The notes under the pieces were generated by a model that saw nothing but the letters and a program-made list of their open reading frames with translations, had not been told where the DNA came from and searched no databases. The position numbers and the translations under genes are program-made. From Ancylomarina euxina (GTDB taxonomy: Bacteria > Bacteroidota > Bacteroidia > Bacteroidales > Marinifilaceae), in contig NZ_QQWG01000004.1 in the NCBI RefSeq assembly GCF_003863355.1, positions 186,001 through 250,000 of the forward strand: a stretch of DNA of 64,000 bases, given 5' to 3'. Within the stretch, counting starts at the first letter, position 1. Each line of letters starts with the position of its first letter. Positions 28,214 through 36,543 of the stretch are shown here, one piece after another.

Positions 28214-29173
28214 TTATTTTACTTCAAACAGATTGTACATTCTGGTCCATTCAATTGTCTGGCCGGGCTTCACATTGACATCAAAAAATAACTCCGGACT
28301 TACAACATGTTTCCATCCCCAAAGATTGACTTTGTTAGTTTTAAAACTTCCTGTTTCACTAATTCCAATCTTACTTTTTGTGTTTACCAATTCCCATATT
28401 GCATCAACACGCTCACCTCCTGAAAGATTACTGAAGAAGAACTGTTCTTCAGGAGTATTATTGAAAGTGATTTTATGATCTCTAATTTCAACGATTCCTT
28501 CAGGATTAACAGTAGCTCCAAACAATTCAGGTTTAATCTGGAATGGAAATTTTAAAATATAATCGGAACCTATTAACTCTTTATTGATGGCTAAAAAATT
28601 GTGGTTGTATTCATTGGTCGAAATGATTTTGTCACCCGTATTGTGTAAGTGATATTTAATGATAAAACTGTTTCCCCAAAGTTTAACTTCTTTTTTCAGA
28701 ACATATGAATACCCGTTAAAGCTTTGAGATTTACACACAACAATTAGCTTATTCGTTTCAGCAATTAGTTTAAAATCGGCAGGTTGAATTTCGTAAACCT
28801 TACTAAAACTGTATGAATCACCCTCTTTTTTTAATAAGCCTACTCCAATCTTAGGAAACCAGTCTCCTTCCTCACATTCATCAAATCCTACTGGTGTTTC
28901 AATCCCAAATTCATTATAGAAGCCTTTTCCAAAGCTATTATCATCATCACTATTTAACCTCTCAGTTCCGGCAATATCGACACCTTTAAACTTCACAGAC
29001 ACAATTTTACCTGTCCAGTCAAATCTTGAGAGCTGATAATTTTCCAATGGCAAGTCGATATGAATTTCCAGGTTCTTATTTTTAAGGATATGTACCATAT
29101 TCGTTTCTTCTTTGTGTTGACCAAAGCTTACAAATGGTAAGCATATCATTAGAAATAGGACTGTTTTAGTCAT
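28214..29173 (-). CDS. Galactose-mutarotase-fold protein, periplasmic
   Basis: The 319-residue protein has a Sec signal (…LPFVSFGQ). It is rich in beta strands with mutarotase-like segments: N-L-E-I-H-I-D-L-P at the start, F-G-K-G-F-Y-N-E-F-G-I around 85, E-Y-N-H-N-F-L near 190 and an F-D-V-N-V-K-P-G-Q-T tail. The pattern matches proteins annotated as aldose-1-epimerase-like/galactose mutarotase-like in Bacteroidota sugar loci. It may equilibrate anomers or may be an uncharacterised glycosidase or lyase with this fold. It sits between the clan GH-A gene and the GPH transporter. Confidence 0.6.
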   Translation of the reverse strand: MTKTVLFLMICLPFVSFGQHKEETNMVHILKNKNLEIHIDLPLENYQLSRFDWTGKIVSVKFKGVDIAGTERLNSDDDNSFGKGFYNEFGIETPVGFDECEEGDWFPKIGVGLLKKEGDSYSFSKVYEIQPADFKLIAETNKLIVVCKSQSFNGYSYVLKKEVKLWGNSFIIKYHLHNTGDKIISTNEYNHNFLAINKELIGSDYILKFPFQIKPELFGATVNPEGIVEIRDHKITFNNTPEEQFFFSNLSGGERVDAIWELVNTKSKIGISETGSFKTNKVNLWGWKHVVSPELFFDVNVKPGQTIEWTRMYNLFEVK

Positions 29174-29272
29174 GTGTTTATCATTCTATTTTAGTTACCA
29201 GCCATGATAATCATATTCCTTTGTCTGAATACATGAAATGGCTCGTTTCATTTTTTTTGCTTAGAACCGTGG

Positions 29273-30292
29273 CTAATTTGACTTAGATAAGTTGGTGTAC
29301 TTTTCTTTGACAACACTGAAGGCCTCTTTCTTATTTCTTTCAATATCAACAATCCCCCAATATTCTTCATTTGGTGCACCATCATATGGCACACCACCAC
29401 TTTTGGGAGCCCAACCACCAACATCCAATTTGTTGTTATTTCCAGCTTTCCACAACTCATCTACAAAAGCAAACAAAGTGACACCTGAACAAATTGCCTG
29501 ATTACTAAAAATGGATTCCAGGATATTTTTCGTGGCATCTGCTTGAGCTAGCTCATTTACACCTTGTTTATAGCCATCTTTTGAAATCGTCATATAGCTA
29601 TCTGCTCCCGCTTCAGACAAATACATAGGTTTATCACTAAGAATAGCCCATTCCGAAAAGATCTCTTCCGGATTATCCCATCGATAGACATTCATGCCCC
29701 AGACATCTATATTGGGACACATTGTTAGTGCCAATGAATCTGGCAACTCGCCGTGTGCGGTTGTTACCGGATGAGAAGGGTCATGCTTCTGAATTTGCAT
29801 GGCAGCATTGTTTAAAGCTGTGTACCAATTCTTCATATCACCACCAAACCACTCGGGATGATAATTATACTCGTTCCCCAATTCCCACATTAATATCACA
29901 GGGTGATGTTTGAACTTCTTTATATATGTGACAAAAGATCCTGAAAGAATATCATTCTCACCACCTTGGTCGTAGCCAAAACCTATAATTACCTTGAGTC
30001 CAGCTTCATTTATCTCATCAAGAACAGAAACATCTGTTATAGGAGCATAAACCCTAATGGTGTTTATTCCAGCTTCAAGCATTAAATACAAGTCCTCAGA
30101 CAAATTACCAAAGTTTCTTTTATCACTTCCTTTGGGAACAGGATGATAGCATATCCCTTTGATTGTATAAACAGAGTCGTTTACAAGAATACGCCTTCCA
30201 TTAACTGATACGGTATTCGCCTTAATATTCTCAGTCTGAAAGAGCAATAAACTCACTGAAAAAATTAATAAAATATGTTTAAGCATAACCAT
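29273..30292 (-). CDS. Clan GH-A TIM-barrel glycoside hydrolase (GH2-C/GH72-like, family uncertain)
   Basis: The 339-residue protein has a signal peptide (ends about residue 25) and a single TIM barrel. Clan GH-A features are visible: I-N-T-I-R-V-Y-A-P-I near residue 75, the acid/base Glu in L-G-N-E-Y-N-Y near 139, and the likely nucleophile Glu in Y-L-S-E-A-G-A near 228. It lacks the N-terminal domains of GH2 enzymes and recalls stand-alone GH2-C barrels and GH72-type beta-1,3-glucanosyltransferases. Given the locus, the target is probably a beta-glucan. The clan is secure, the family is not. Confidence 0.7.
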   Translation of the reverse strand: MVMLKHILLIFSVSLLLFQTENIKANTVSVNGRRILVNDSVYTIKGICYHPVPKGSDKRNFGNLSEDLYLMLEAGINTIRVYAPITDVSVLDEINEAGLKVIIGFGYDQGGENDILSGSFVTYIKKFKHHPVILMWELGNEYNYHPEWFGGDMKNWYTALNNAAMQIQKHDPSHPVTTAHGELPDSLALTMCPNIDVWGMNVYRWDNPEEIFSEWAILSDKPMYLSEAGADSYMTISKDGYKQGVNELAQADATKNILESIFSNQAICSGVTLFAFVDELWKAGNNNKLDVGGWAPKSGGVPYDGAPNEEYWGIVDIERNKKEAFSVVKEKYTNLSKSN

Positions 30293-30327
30293 GGATATTT
30301 ATTCGTTATTTACTTTTATAACAAGAC

Positions 30328-31815
30328 TTAAGCAGGAATTACAACTGTTTGAATTGCCTGTGCACTAATCTGTATATCGACAGAACGATCACCCAAAGAA
30401 AGTTTCATGTTTCTTGATTCCAGGTTCATGTTCAAAATCACAAGAGCTATCGATCCATCGGGATTTTGTGCCGCTGTCATCATAAGATCCTTATCGGATA
30501 TGTCAAATCCAATGCGCACTGCTCCAGGACAGATATACTTGCTAAAGTGTGCCAGAGTATAATACATTGGCGTAAAATACACTTTGTCTTTCTCAGGATC
30601 AACAATGACCGGGGCAAGACACCAGTTTTTAGCCCAGTTGGGGCCACCTTGTGTATCCAAAACCATATTCCAATCAACCCATCCTTGTACCCAATTGTTC
30701 AAACAACCTATGATATCTCGTGCATAACGATATACTGGCACGTATTTAGTGTGAAGATGTTTCTGATCATCAGGAGCCCAATCCCAACCCCAATCGGTAG
30801 CTTCTTTCTTCCAATACCAGGCATCATCATTCCAATGTGGCACTTCTGCATCGACACAAGCTTCCGACTGAATCATGAGTTTATTCGGAGCTTTATCATG
30901 TGTATATTGTAAGACATCAGGCATATAATCATAGGTACTGGCATACCAATGAATTGCCATACCATCAAAATACTTCGATGATTCCTCATCTTTATACATG
31001 ACATCTGCCCATTCCTTTAATTCATCGCGATTCTGATCGTAGCCCAAGATCTTAATATCATGACCATCACTTTTTAATTTTGGTCCCAGATACTTGCTAA
31101 CAAATTCTACCATTTCTTCTGGTGTATAATGCATACTCTCCCAGTTGCTGTTATTTCCCAAAGGCTCATTCTCTACAGTCAATCCCCAAATGTTGATTCC
31201 TTCATTTTTATAAGCAGTTATATATTTTGAGAAAAATAATGCCCAGGTGTCCTTGTATTCAGGTAATAACCTACCACCTTTCCAATCATTATTATCCTTC
31301 ATCCAAGGTGGTGCTGTCCATGGCGATGAAAGAATTTTGAATCCATCTTCTGATAGTTCCATTGCATCCTTAATCATTGGAATAATATCATCTAGATCTT
31401 CTTTAATTGAAAAGTTCTCCAAAGCCAAGTCTCCTGCTACAGGAGCGTAGGAATAGTTACTCAATGAGAAATCACAAGAGTTAATATGCGTTCGTGTTAA
31501 CGAATATCTGGCCCCTTCTGACCCAAAATAGGCATCCAAAATTATGTCTCGGTTCTTTTTACCTATTTGATTCAACAAGTAAGCCGATGACTCGGTAAAG
31601 GATCCTCCAAAACCAATGATGGTTTGAAATTTCTCATCCGGTAATAATTGGATGGCAACAGCATCTTCTCCAGATTTAAATTCACTTATTTTTTTGAGCT
31701 TATTGCCATTTGAAGACGTTTCATAGACATCCACCGTCAAATTATTCTGTTGTACTGTGCACCCCAACAAATTTGCCATGAGAAAAACAGATAAGAAATA
31801 TTGAAATATTTTCAT
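30328..31815 (-). CDS. GH30 family glucosidase/endo-beta-1,6-glucanase, lipoprotein
   Basis: The 495-residue protein has a lipoprotein signal (…MANLLGC). GH30 hallmarks include F-Q-T-I-I-G-F-G-G-S-F-T-E-S, S-P-W-T-A-P-P-W-M-K, the acid/base Glu in T-V-E-N-E-P (about 214) and nucleophile Glu in I-Q-S-E-A-C (about 316), followed by a C-terminal beta-sandwich. GH30 enzymes in laminarin loci typically remove beta-1,6-linked glucose branches. Lipid anchoring implies an envelope position. It is followed after 35 bp by the clan GH-A gene. Confidence 0.92.
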   Translation of the reverse strand: MKIFQYFLSVFLMANLLGCTVQQNNLTVDVYETSSNGNKLKKISEFKSGEDAVAIQLLPDEKFQTIIGFGGSFTESSAYLLNQIGKKNRDIILDAYFGSEGARYSLTRTHINSCDFSLSNYSYAPVAGDLALENFSIKEDLDDIIPMIKDAMELSEDGFKILSSPWTAPPWMKDNNDWKGGRLLPEYKDTWALFFSKYITAYKNEGINIWGLTVENEPLGNNSNWESMHYTPEEMVEFVSKYLGPKLKSDGHDIKILGYDQNRDELKEWADVMYKDEESSKYFDGMAIHWYASTYDYMPDVLQYTHDKAPNKLMIQSEACVDAEVPHWNDDAWYWKKEATDWGWDWAPDDQKHLHTKYVPVYRYARDIIGCLNNWVQGWVDWNMVLDTQGGPNWAKNWCLAPVIVDPEKDKVYFTPMYYTLAHFSKYICPGAVRIGFDISDKDLMMTAAQNPDGSIALVILNMNLESRNMKLSLGDRSVDIQISAQAIQTVVIPA

Positions 31816-31870
31816 TAGTTTATAATTATCATATTAATTAAAATTGGATTTCTGTAGTCCTTACTTTTAA

Positions 31871-33367
31871 CTACAACTTAATGGTTGAAGGAGTAACTTC
31901 TTCAGTCATATTTTCATTATTGACTTCTTGCCCCTCATGCTTAGCCTTACCCCGTCGAAGAATTAAAGCCTCTCTAATTTCATGAGCCTTAGTCTCTGTT
32001 ATATCATATTTCCATACAATTAAAATTGCCATTACTGCCGTCAGAATAGGGATAATGATATCCGCAATTCTCAGGTTAATCAGTGTTTCAGTGGCCTGTT
32101 GATCAATTGATTGATCAAAACCAACAGCTTGCAAAACAATACCACTGGTCAATAAAGCCAAGGCAGTCCCAAGCTTCACCATCCACCAATACACAGCACC
32201 AAACATTCCCTCACGACGTTCTCCGTTGTTCAATTCATCCAAGTCACAAACATCAGCAGTCATCGACATCATAAGCGTAAACAAGCCTCCAATGCCAAAA
32301 GACAAGAATGGAATAGGCATAAACATCAACCATGGGTTGGCTGGATTGAATCCCCACCATTTCAGTCCGTAGCCAATCATTGATATTAGAGTTGCGATAA
32401 CAAAAGCATTTTTCTTACCTACCTTTTCAGATATTTTTGTCACAATAGGAATAACCAGGAAAGCGGTAGCCATGGCACTTATAGTCCCAAACCAGGCAGG
32501 CCAGGATCCAGCAGCAACCTTATCTCCATTAAAAAGGTAGTAGACTATAATGAACATGGCGAACTGTGCAATAGTTTGAAATCCATTGAATATGAGAAAT
32601 GTGGCGCCGCAAAGTTTTATGAAAGGTTTATTTTTGATTGTAAGCTTAATGCCTTTCACGAATTCTTTGGTGTTAGCTGCCAATTCATTCATAGATAAAT
32701 TGGCTCTTTTGCTATTATCAGGCAATATCATTTCTTTATTAAAAAGAGCTGGTAATACACCCAGAATCATACAAATAGCGCCTACCCAAATTGATAAAAC
32801 ACGTGCTCCAGCGGGTGCTGATTCAAATATTGATGGATCGTAAATAATAACCCAAAACCAAGGCGCTATCATCCATGCTACCTGGCCCATCCATTGAGAA
32901 ACAGCCATTAAACGAGTGCGCTCGTTATAATCGGGAGTCATCTCATATCCCAACCCGATTAATGGCGTTGCAAAAATGGTATAACCAATGTAAAAGAATA
33001 TGGATACGATTAAGAAATAGAAGAAATTGTAGGTTTGTGAATTTTCAGGATTTAATTGCCACATCACCATAAAAGCGACACCTGTAATAGCACTACCAAT
33101 AAAAATATAGGGCTTACGCCTTCCCCATTTCGATCTTGTATTATCAGAGATAAATCCCATTATAGGATCAGTTAAAGCATCAAGAAGTCTGGGTAATGCA
33201 CCTAATAAACCTGCGAGAACAGGATTCATTCCAAGAGACATGACCAAAACGACCATAAAAACACCCAAAGCAGCAGGAAATAACTGATTGGCCAAATGCC
33301 CTGATCCAAATGCTAGTTTTTGCCCAAATGGGACAATATCTTCCTTTGCTGTTTTATAGTGTGTCAT
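31871..33367 (-). CDS. GPH-family MFS glycoside/cation symporter (first copy)
   Basis: The 498-residue, 12-TM protein has the GPH motifs P-R-L-L-D-A-L-T-D-P-I-M-G-F-I-S-D-N-T-R-S-K-W-G-R-R near residue 60 and the D-L-D-E-L-N-N-G-E-R-R-E-G-M segment near 370. The family couples sugar uptake to Na+ or H+. Lying between GH17 and GH30 genes, it most likely imports laminari-oligosaccharides for the cytosolic enzymes of the locus. Confidence 0.9.
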   Translation of the reverse strand: MTHYKTAKEDIVPFGQKLAFGSGHLANQLFPAALGVFMVVLVMSLGMNPVLAGLLGALPRLLDALTDPIMGFISDNTRSKWGRRKPYIFIGSAITGVAFMVMWQLNPENSQTYNFFYFLIVSIFFYIGYTIFATPLIGLGYEMTPDYNERTRLMAVSQWMGQVAWMIAPWFWVIIYDPSIFESAPAGARVLSIWVGAICMILGVLPALFNKEMILPDNSKRANLSMNELAANTKEFVKGIKLTIKNKPFIKLCGATFLIFNGFQTIAQFAMFIIVYYLFNGDKVAAGSWPAWFGTISAMATAFLVIPIVTKISEKVGKKNAFVIATLISMIGYGLKWWGFNPANPWLMFMPIPFLSFGIGGLFTLMMSMTADVCDLDELNNGERREGMFGAVYWWMVKLGTALALLTSGIVLQAVGFDQSIDQQATETLINLRIADIIIPILTAVMAILIVWKYDITETKAHEIREALILRRGKAKHEGQEVNNENMTEEVTPSTIKL

Positions 33368-33429
33368 ATATTTTGACTTATGAATTAGTAATTATGAGTT
33401 ATGAATTAAGGACCTATTGATGTTGAATC

Positions 33430-34521
33430 TTAATGGGAGAACATCTTCTGCATAAGCTTTTTAGGTTTACGATCGACAGAGAACATTCCCCAATGCTTTT
33501 CGGCCCCTAAAGGATTTGCGGTTTCACCTTTCCAATCCTCATCGAAAGCTTCAAAAAAGAAAGTGGTGATATTCATTTCTTTTGTCCACTTCATCAGTTC
33601 TTCATAATACCTAGCCTGCTTGTCTTCACTTGCTCTTTCACCAAATTCTGAAGCCACAGTTGCCCAGCCAGCTTCTGTAATCACGATTTTACTATTGGGA
33701 AGCGCATTGCGAACTTTTTGCACATTTTCTATGGTATAAGCCATGGCTTCATCAATATCTTTACCTTCCCAAACCGGATAGACATGTATAGAGATAAAGT
33801 CTACAGCTTTAGCTAACTGGCTTCCTTTTGCAGCCCACCACTCATAATTATCAGCAACAGTTACAGGTTGCTTAATAGCCTTCTGAACTTTCTGAACATA
33901 GACAATAATAGAATCCGTATCCACTTTGTGATCGTTCCACTCAACCAAAGATTCATTACCTACATTCACGGCAACAACTATATCCGGATATTGATTTGCT
34001 AACTGTATTCCTTTCTGAATTTCTTCCTGATTTGCAATACTATTCTTATCAAGAACTTCCTGAGCAATGGGTTCTGTGAGCCAGCCGCAAGTCTCATGTG
34101 CACTCAATTCCGCTTTTAACCATATACCCAACATCACTTTAATATCAAGCTTATTTTCTTTGATTATTCTCAAAACTGCTTCCGAATTTTCACCAGAATC
34201 ATAAAGTCTAATCAAATTGAAAAGTGAATCCCGAGAAATAATCTTCAAATCCTCAAGAACCTGCTCATCTGATGGGTTTATAGCTCCTTCACCTCTGTCT
34301 GGATGTTGCCCCGTTCGAAAGCCCGAATAACAAACTGCTCTTGAAACGCCATTCAACAAATCATCTTTACTTTGCTTAATCGCTTTCATCTCTGGTTCTG
34401 CTTCGTTTGTAATGGCTTGTTTGGACTTACTCGTTTGCTTACAGCAAATAAGACTAAATGAAAAAAAGATAAGTAGTGCCAAATTGGCTATTTTTCTATT
34501 GATTCGTTGATCTGAAATCAT
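33430..34521 (-). CDS. GH17 family beta-1,3-glucanase, lipoprotein
   Basis: The 363-residue protein has a lipoprotein-type signal (…FSFSLICC). After a short linker the barrel begins C-Y-S-G-F-R-T-G-Q. The GH17 acid/base Glu is in V-N-V-G-N-E-S (about 189) and the nucleophile Glu in I-T-E-A-G-W-A (about 282). The family cleaves or transglycosylates beta-1,3-glucans. This is the only one of the three GH17 paralogues with an export signal, so it should act in the periplasm or on the outer membrane. Confidence 0.9.
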   Translation of the reverse strand: MISDQRINRKIANLALLIFFSFSLICCKQTSKSKQAITNEAEPEMKAIKQSKDDLLNGVSRAVCYSGFRTGQHPDRGEGAINPSDEQVLEDLKIISRDSLFNLIRLYDSGENSEAVLRIIKENKLDIKVMLGIWLKAELSAHETCGWLTEPIAQEVLDKNSIANQEEIQKGIQLANQYPDIVVAVNVGNESLVEWNDHKVDTDSIIVYVQKVQKAIKQPVTVADNYEWWAAKGSQLAKAVDFISIHVYPVWEGKDIDEAMAYTIENVQKVRNALPNSKIVITEAGWATVASEFGERASEDKQARYYEELMKWTKEMNITTFFFEAFDEDWKGETANPLGAEKHWGMFSVDRKPKKLMQKMFSH

Positions 34522-34593
34522 GAGTTGTATTTTAGGTGTTAGCTTCGTTTTAGTTCAAATGGTAAGGTTTTCTTCTTATTCCATTAAGAATCT

Positions 34594-35532
34594 CTAAACC
34601 ATACTGAGTTCCATCTTTTGCATCACTTTCTTTGGTTTTCGGTCTACCGTAAACAATCCCCAGTGTTTTTCGGGTTCCAGGGGTTCATTGGACCCTTTCC
34701 AGGATTCATCAAAAGCTTCGAAATAAAAAGTAAGAATCTCTTCTTCATCTGTCCACTTCATCAAATCTTTATAATAAACCTCCTGTAGATCTTCACTTAC
34801 ATTATGAGGATCAATCCCTCTACCATTAGAATTAGTTGCCCATCCGGCCTCAGTAATCACAACAGGTTTATGAGGGTACCTGTCAGCAACGCTATAATAA
34901 TTCTGCTTGGTGTATTCTAAAGCCTCATGAATGTTTTTATATTCCCAAACCGGATAGGTATGTATCGATATGAAATCAACTTCCTCGACCAGCTCGTGTA
35001 ATTTTTCCTGCCATGGGACGTAGTTTTCACAAAATGTAACAGGCTGTTTGGTTCCCATTTTAATTAGCCTCACATACTTAATCACATCCTGAATCGGTAC
35101 GTAATGATCTGTCCAATGCACCAAAGCCTCATTTCCAGCCGATAAGGAAAAAATAATATCAGGGTACTCATTTGCAAGTTGAATCAACTTCTTAATTTGA
35201 TCCAGGTTTCTTGCCTTGTTTTCAGCCAACTCCTCTTCAGAATAAAATCCTCCCCATTGGCAGCCAAAGTTGTTCATCTCAGCTCCTATATAAGCGCCAA
35301 GCATCACCTTAAAATCCAGATTTTCATTTTGAATAACTTCCAAAACAATATCTGTATGCTTATCACAATCGTACAAACGCAAGTATTTCCAATGATCGTG
35401 TAGAATTAACAGATCCTCTTTTATTTGTCCGTAGCTTGGAAAAATACCTGATTCAGGACTTTGTCCTTCTCTGAAACCTGAATAACAAATCGCTCTTCCA
35501 GGTTCTATATCTATTCGTTCTTTAATCTTCAT
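34594..35532 (-). CDS. GH17 family enzyme without signal peptide
   Basis: The 312-residue barrel begins almost at once (C-Y-S-G-F-R-E-G-Q at about 17) and lacks any hydrophobic leader, so it is predicted cytosolic. Catalytic Glu residues are in S-A-G-N-E-A (about 133) and I-T-E-A-G-W-A (about 227). It is closely related to the preceding lipoprotein GH17 gene, suggesting local duplication followed by change of location. It probably acts on imported beta-1,3-oligoglucans. Confidence 0.9.
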   Translation of the reverse strand: MKIKERIDIEPGRAICYSGFREGQSPESGIFPSYGQIKEDLLILHDHWKYLRLYDCDKHTDIVLEVIQNENLDFKVMLGAYIGAEMNNFGCQWGGFYSEEELAENKARNLDQIKKLIQLANEYPDIIFSLSAGNEALVHWTDHYVPIQDVIKYVRLIKMGTKQPVTFCENYVPWQEKLHELVEEVDFISIHTYPVWEYKNIHEALEYTKQNYYSVADRYPHKPVVITEAGWATNSNGRGIDPHNVSEDLQEVYYKDLMKWTDEEEILTFYFEAFDESWKGSNEPLEPEKHWGLFTVDRKPKKVMQKMELSMV

Positions 35533-35538
35533 ACTTTA

Positions 35539-36465
35539 CTAATGTGTGTGCTTAGCTTGTGATTGTAATTCAACTGATGGTTTGAATTTTGGGTTCTCAT
35601 CCTTATCCCAAATTCCCCAATAGGCTCCAACATCACCCTCATCATCGGTTTTCCAAGTCTCGTCGAAAGAAGAAAAATAGAAAATATCAATATCCTCTTT
35701 CTTAGACCATAATTGTGTATTGATAAAATATTTAAGGGCATTTTCATCAGAAGGTTCAGCTCCATAAAATTTTTCGCCAACATTAGGCCAGCCGGTCTCA
35801 GTAATGATGACTTTTTTTCCCTTACCTGCCTGTAATGCGCGATTATACATATCCTTCATATATAAATAGGAATGTTCCAGACTGCAACCTTCCCAGAATG
35901 GGTAGCAGTTAGCCAAAATAATATCGCAAGCTTCTGTGATTCTTGGGCGGTTGCCAAACTCATAATAGGCATCAACATAACCAACCTGAATTCCTGGTAA
36001 TGCTTCCTTAACCTGATAGATATAATCCAACAATTCGTCTTCTGTTAAATCCTCACGATATAAGACTTCATTACCTACTGCAACAATATCTGCATGTCCA
36101 GCCTTAGCAACCTTAATAAGCCCCTCAATTTCCTGCTCATTAATACTTTTGTATTTGCCTAACCAGGCTCCAACCAAGGTTTTCATTCCATTTTGTTTGG
36201 CAATTTTAGGAATCAGTTCATTTCCTTCGGTACATGAAAATGATCTCACCCATTGGGTATGGGGCTTGATAATTTCAATTCGTCTTTTTATTTGTGCCTC
36301 ACTTATTTGAGTGCCGGGCTCCTGTCCGTCCAAGTAGGGACTGAAGCACAATCCATGCATACCTGCATGCAATAATTGATTATAAAGAGCCAATAATTCA
36401 TCCTTCGTTTTCCGGGAAAAATCGGTTCCGGCCAGGGACATTAAATATTCACTGCGTACAGACAT
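35539..36465 (-). CDS. GH17 family enzyme without signal peptide, divergent paralogue
   Basis: The 308-residue barrel has C-F-S-P-Y-L-D-G-Q near residue 40, acid/base Glu in A-V-G-N-E-V (about 131) and nucleophile Glu in I-T-E-T-G-W-P (about 221), the latter closer to the plant GH17 signature. There is no export signal. Only 6 bp separate its stop from the next gene's start, implying coupled translation. Expected substrate is short beta-1,3-glucan in the cytosol; transglycosylation is equally possible. Confidence 0.9.
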   Translation of the reverse strand: MSVRSEYLMSLAGTDFSRKTKDELLALYNQLLHAGMHGLCFSPYLDGQEPGTQISEAQIKRRIEIIKPHTQWVRSFSCTEGNELIPKIAKQNGMKTLVGAWLGKYKSINEQEIEGLIKVAKAGHADIVAVGNEVLYREDLTEDELLDYIYQVKEALPGIQVGYVDAYYEFGNRPRITEACDIILANCYPFWEGCSLEHSYLYMKDMYNRALQAGKGKKVIITETGWPNVGEKFYGAEPSDENALKYFINTQLWSKKEDIDIFYFSSFDETWKTDDEGDVGAYWGIWDKDENPKFKPSVELQSQAKHTH

Positions 36466-36543
36466 AGGTTAGATCTTAATTAGGGTTAAAAGTGTCTGTA
36501 TAAGCAAAGCCTAAAACGATGCTTATACAGATACCTTATTATA

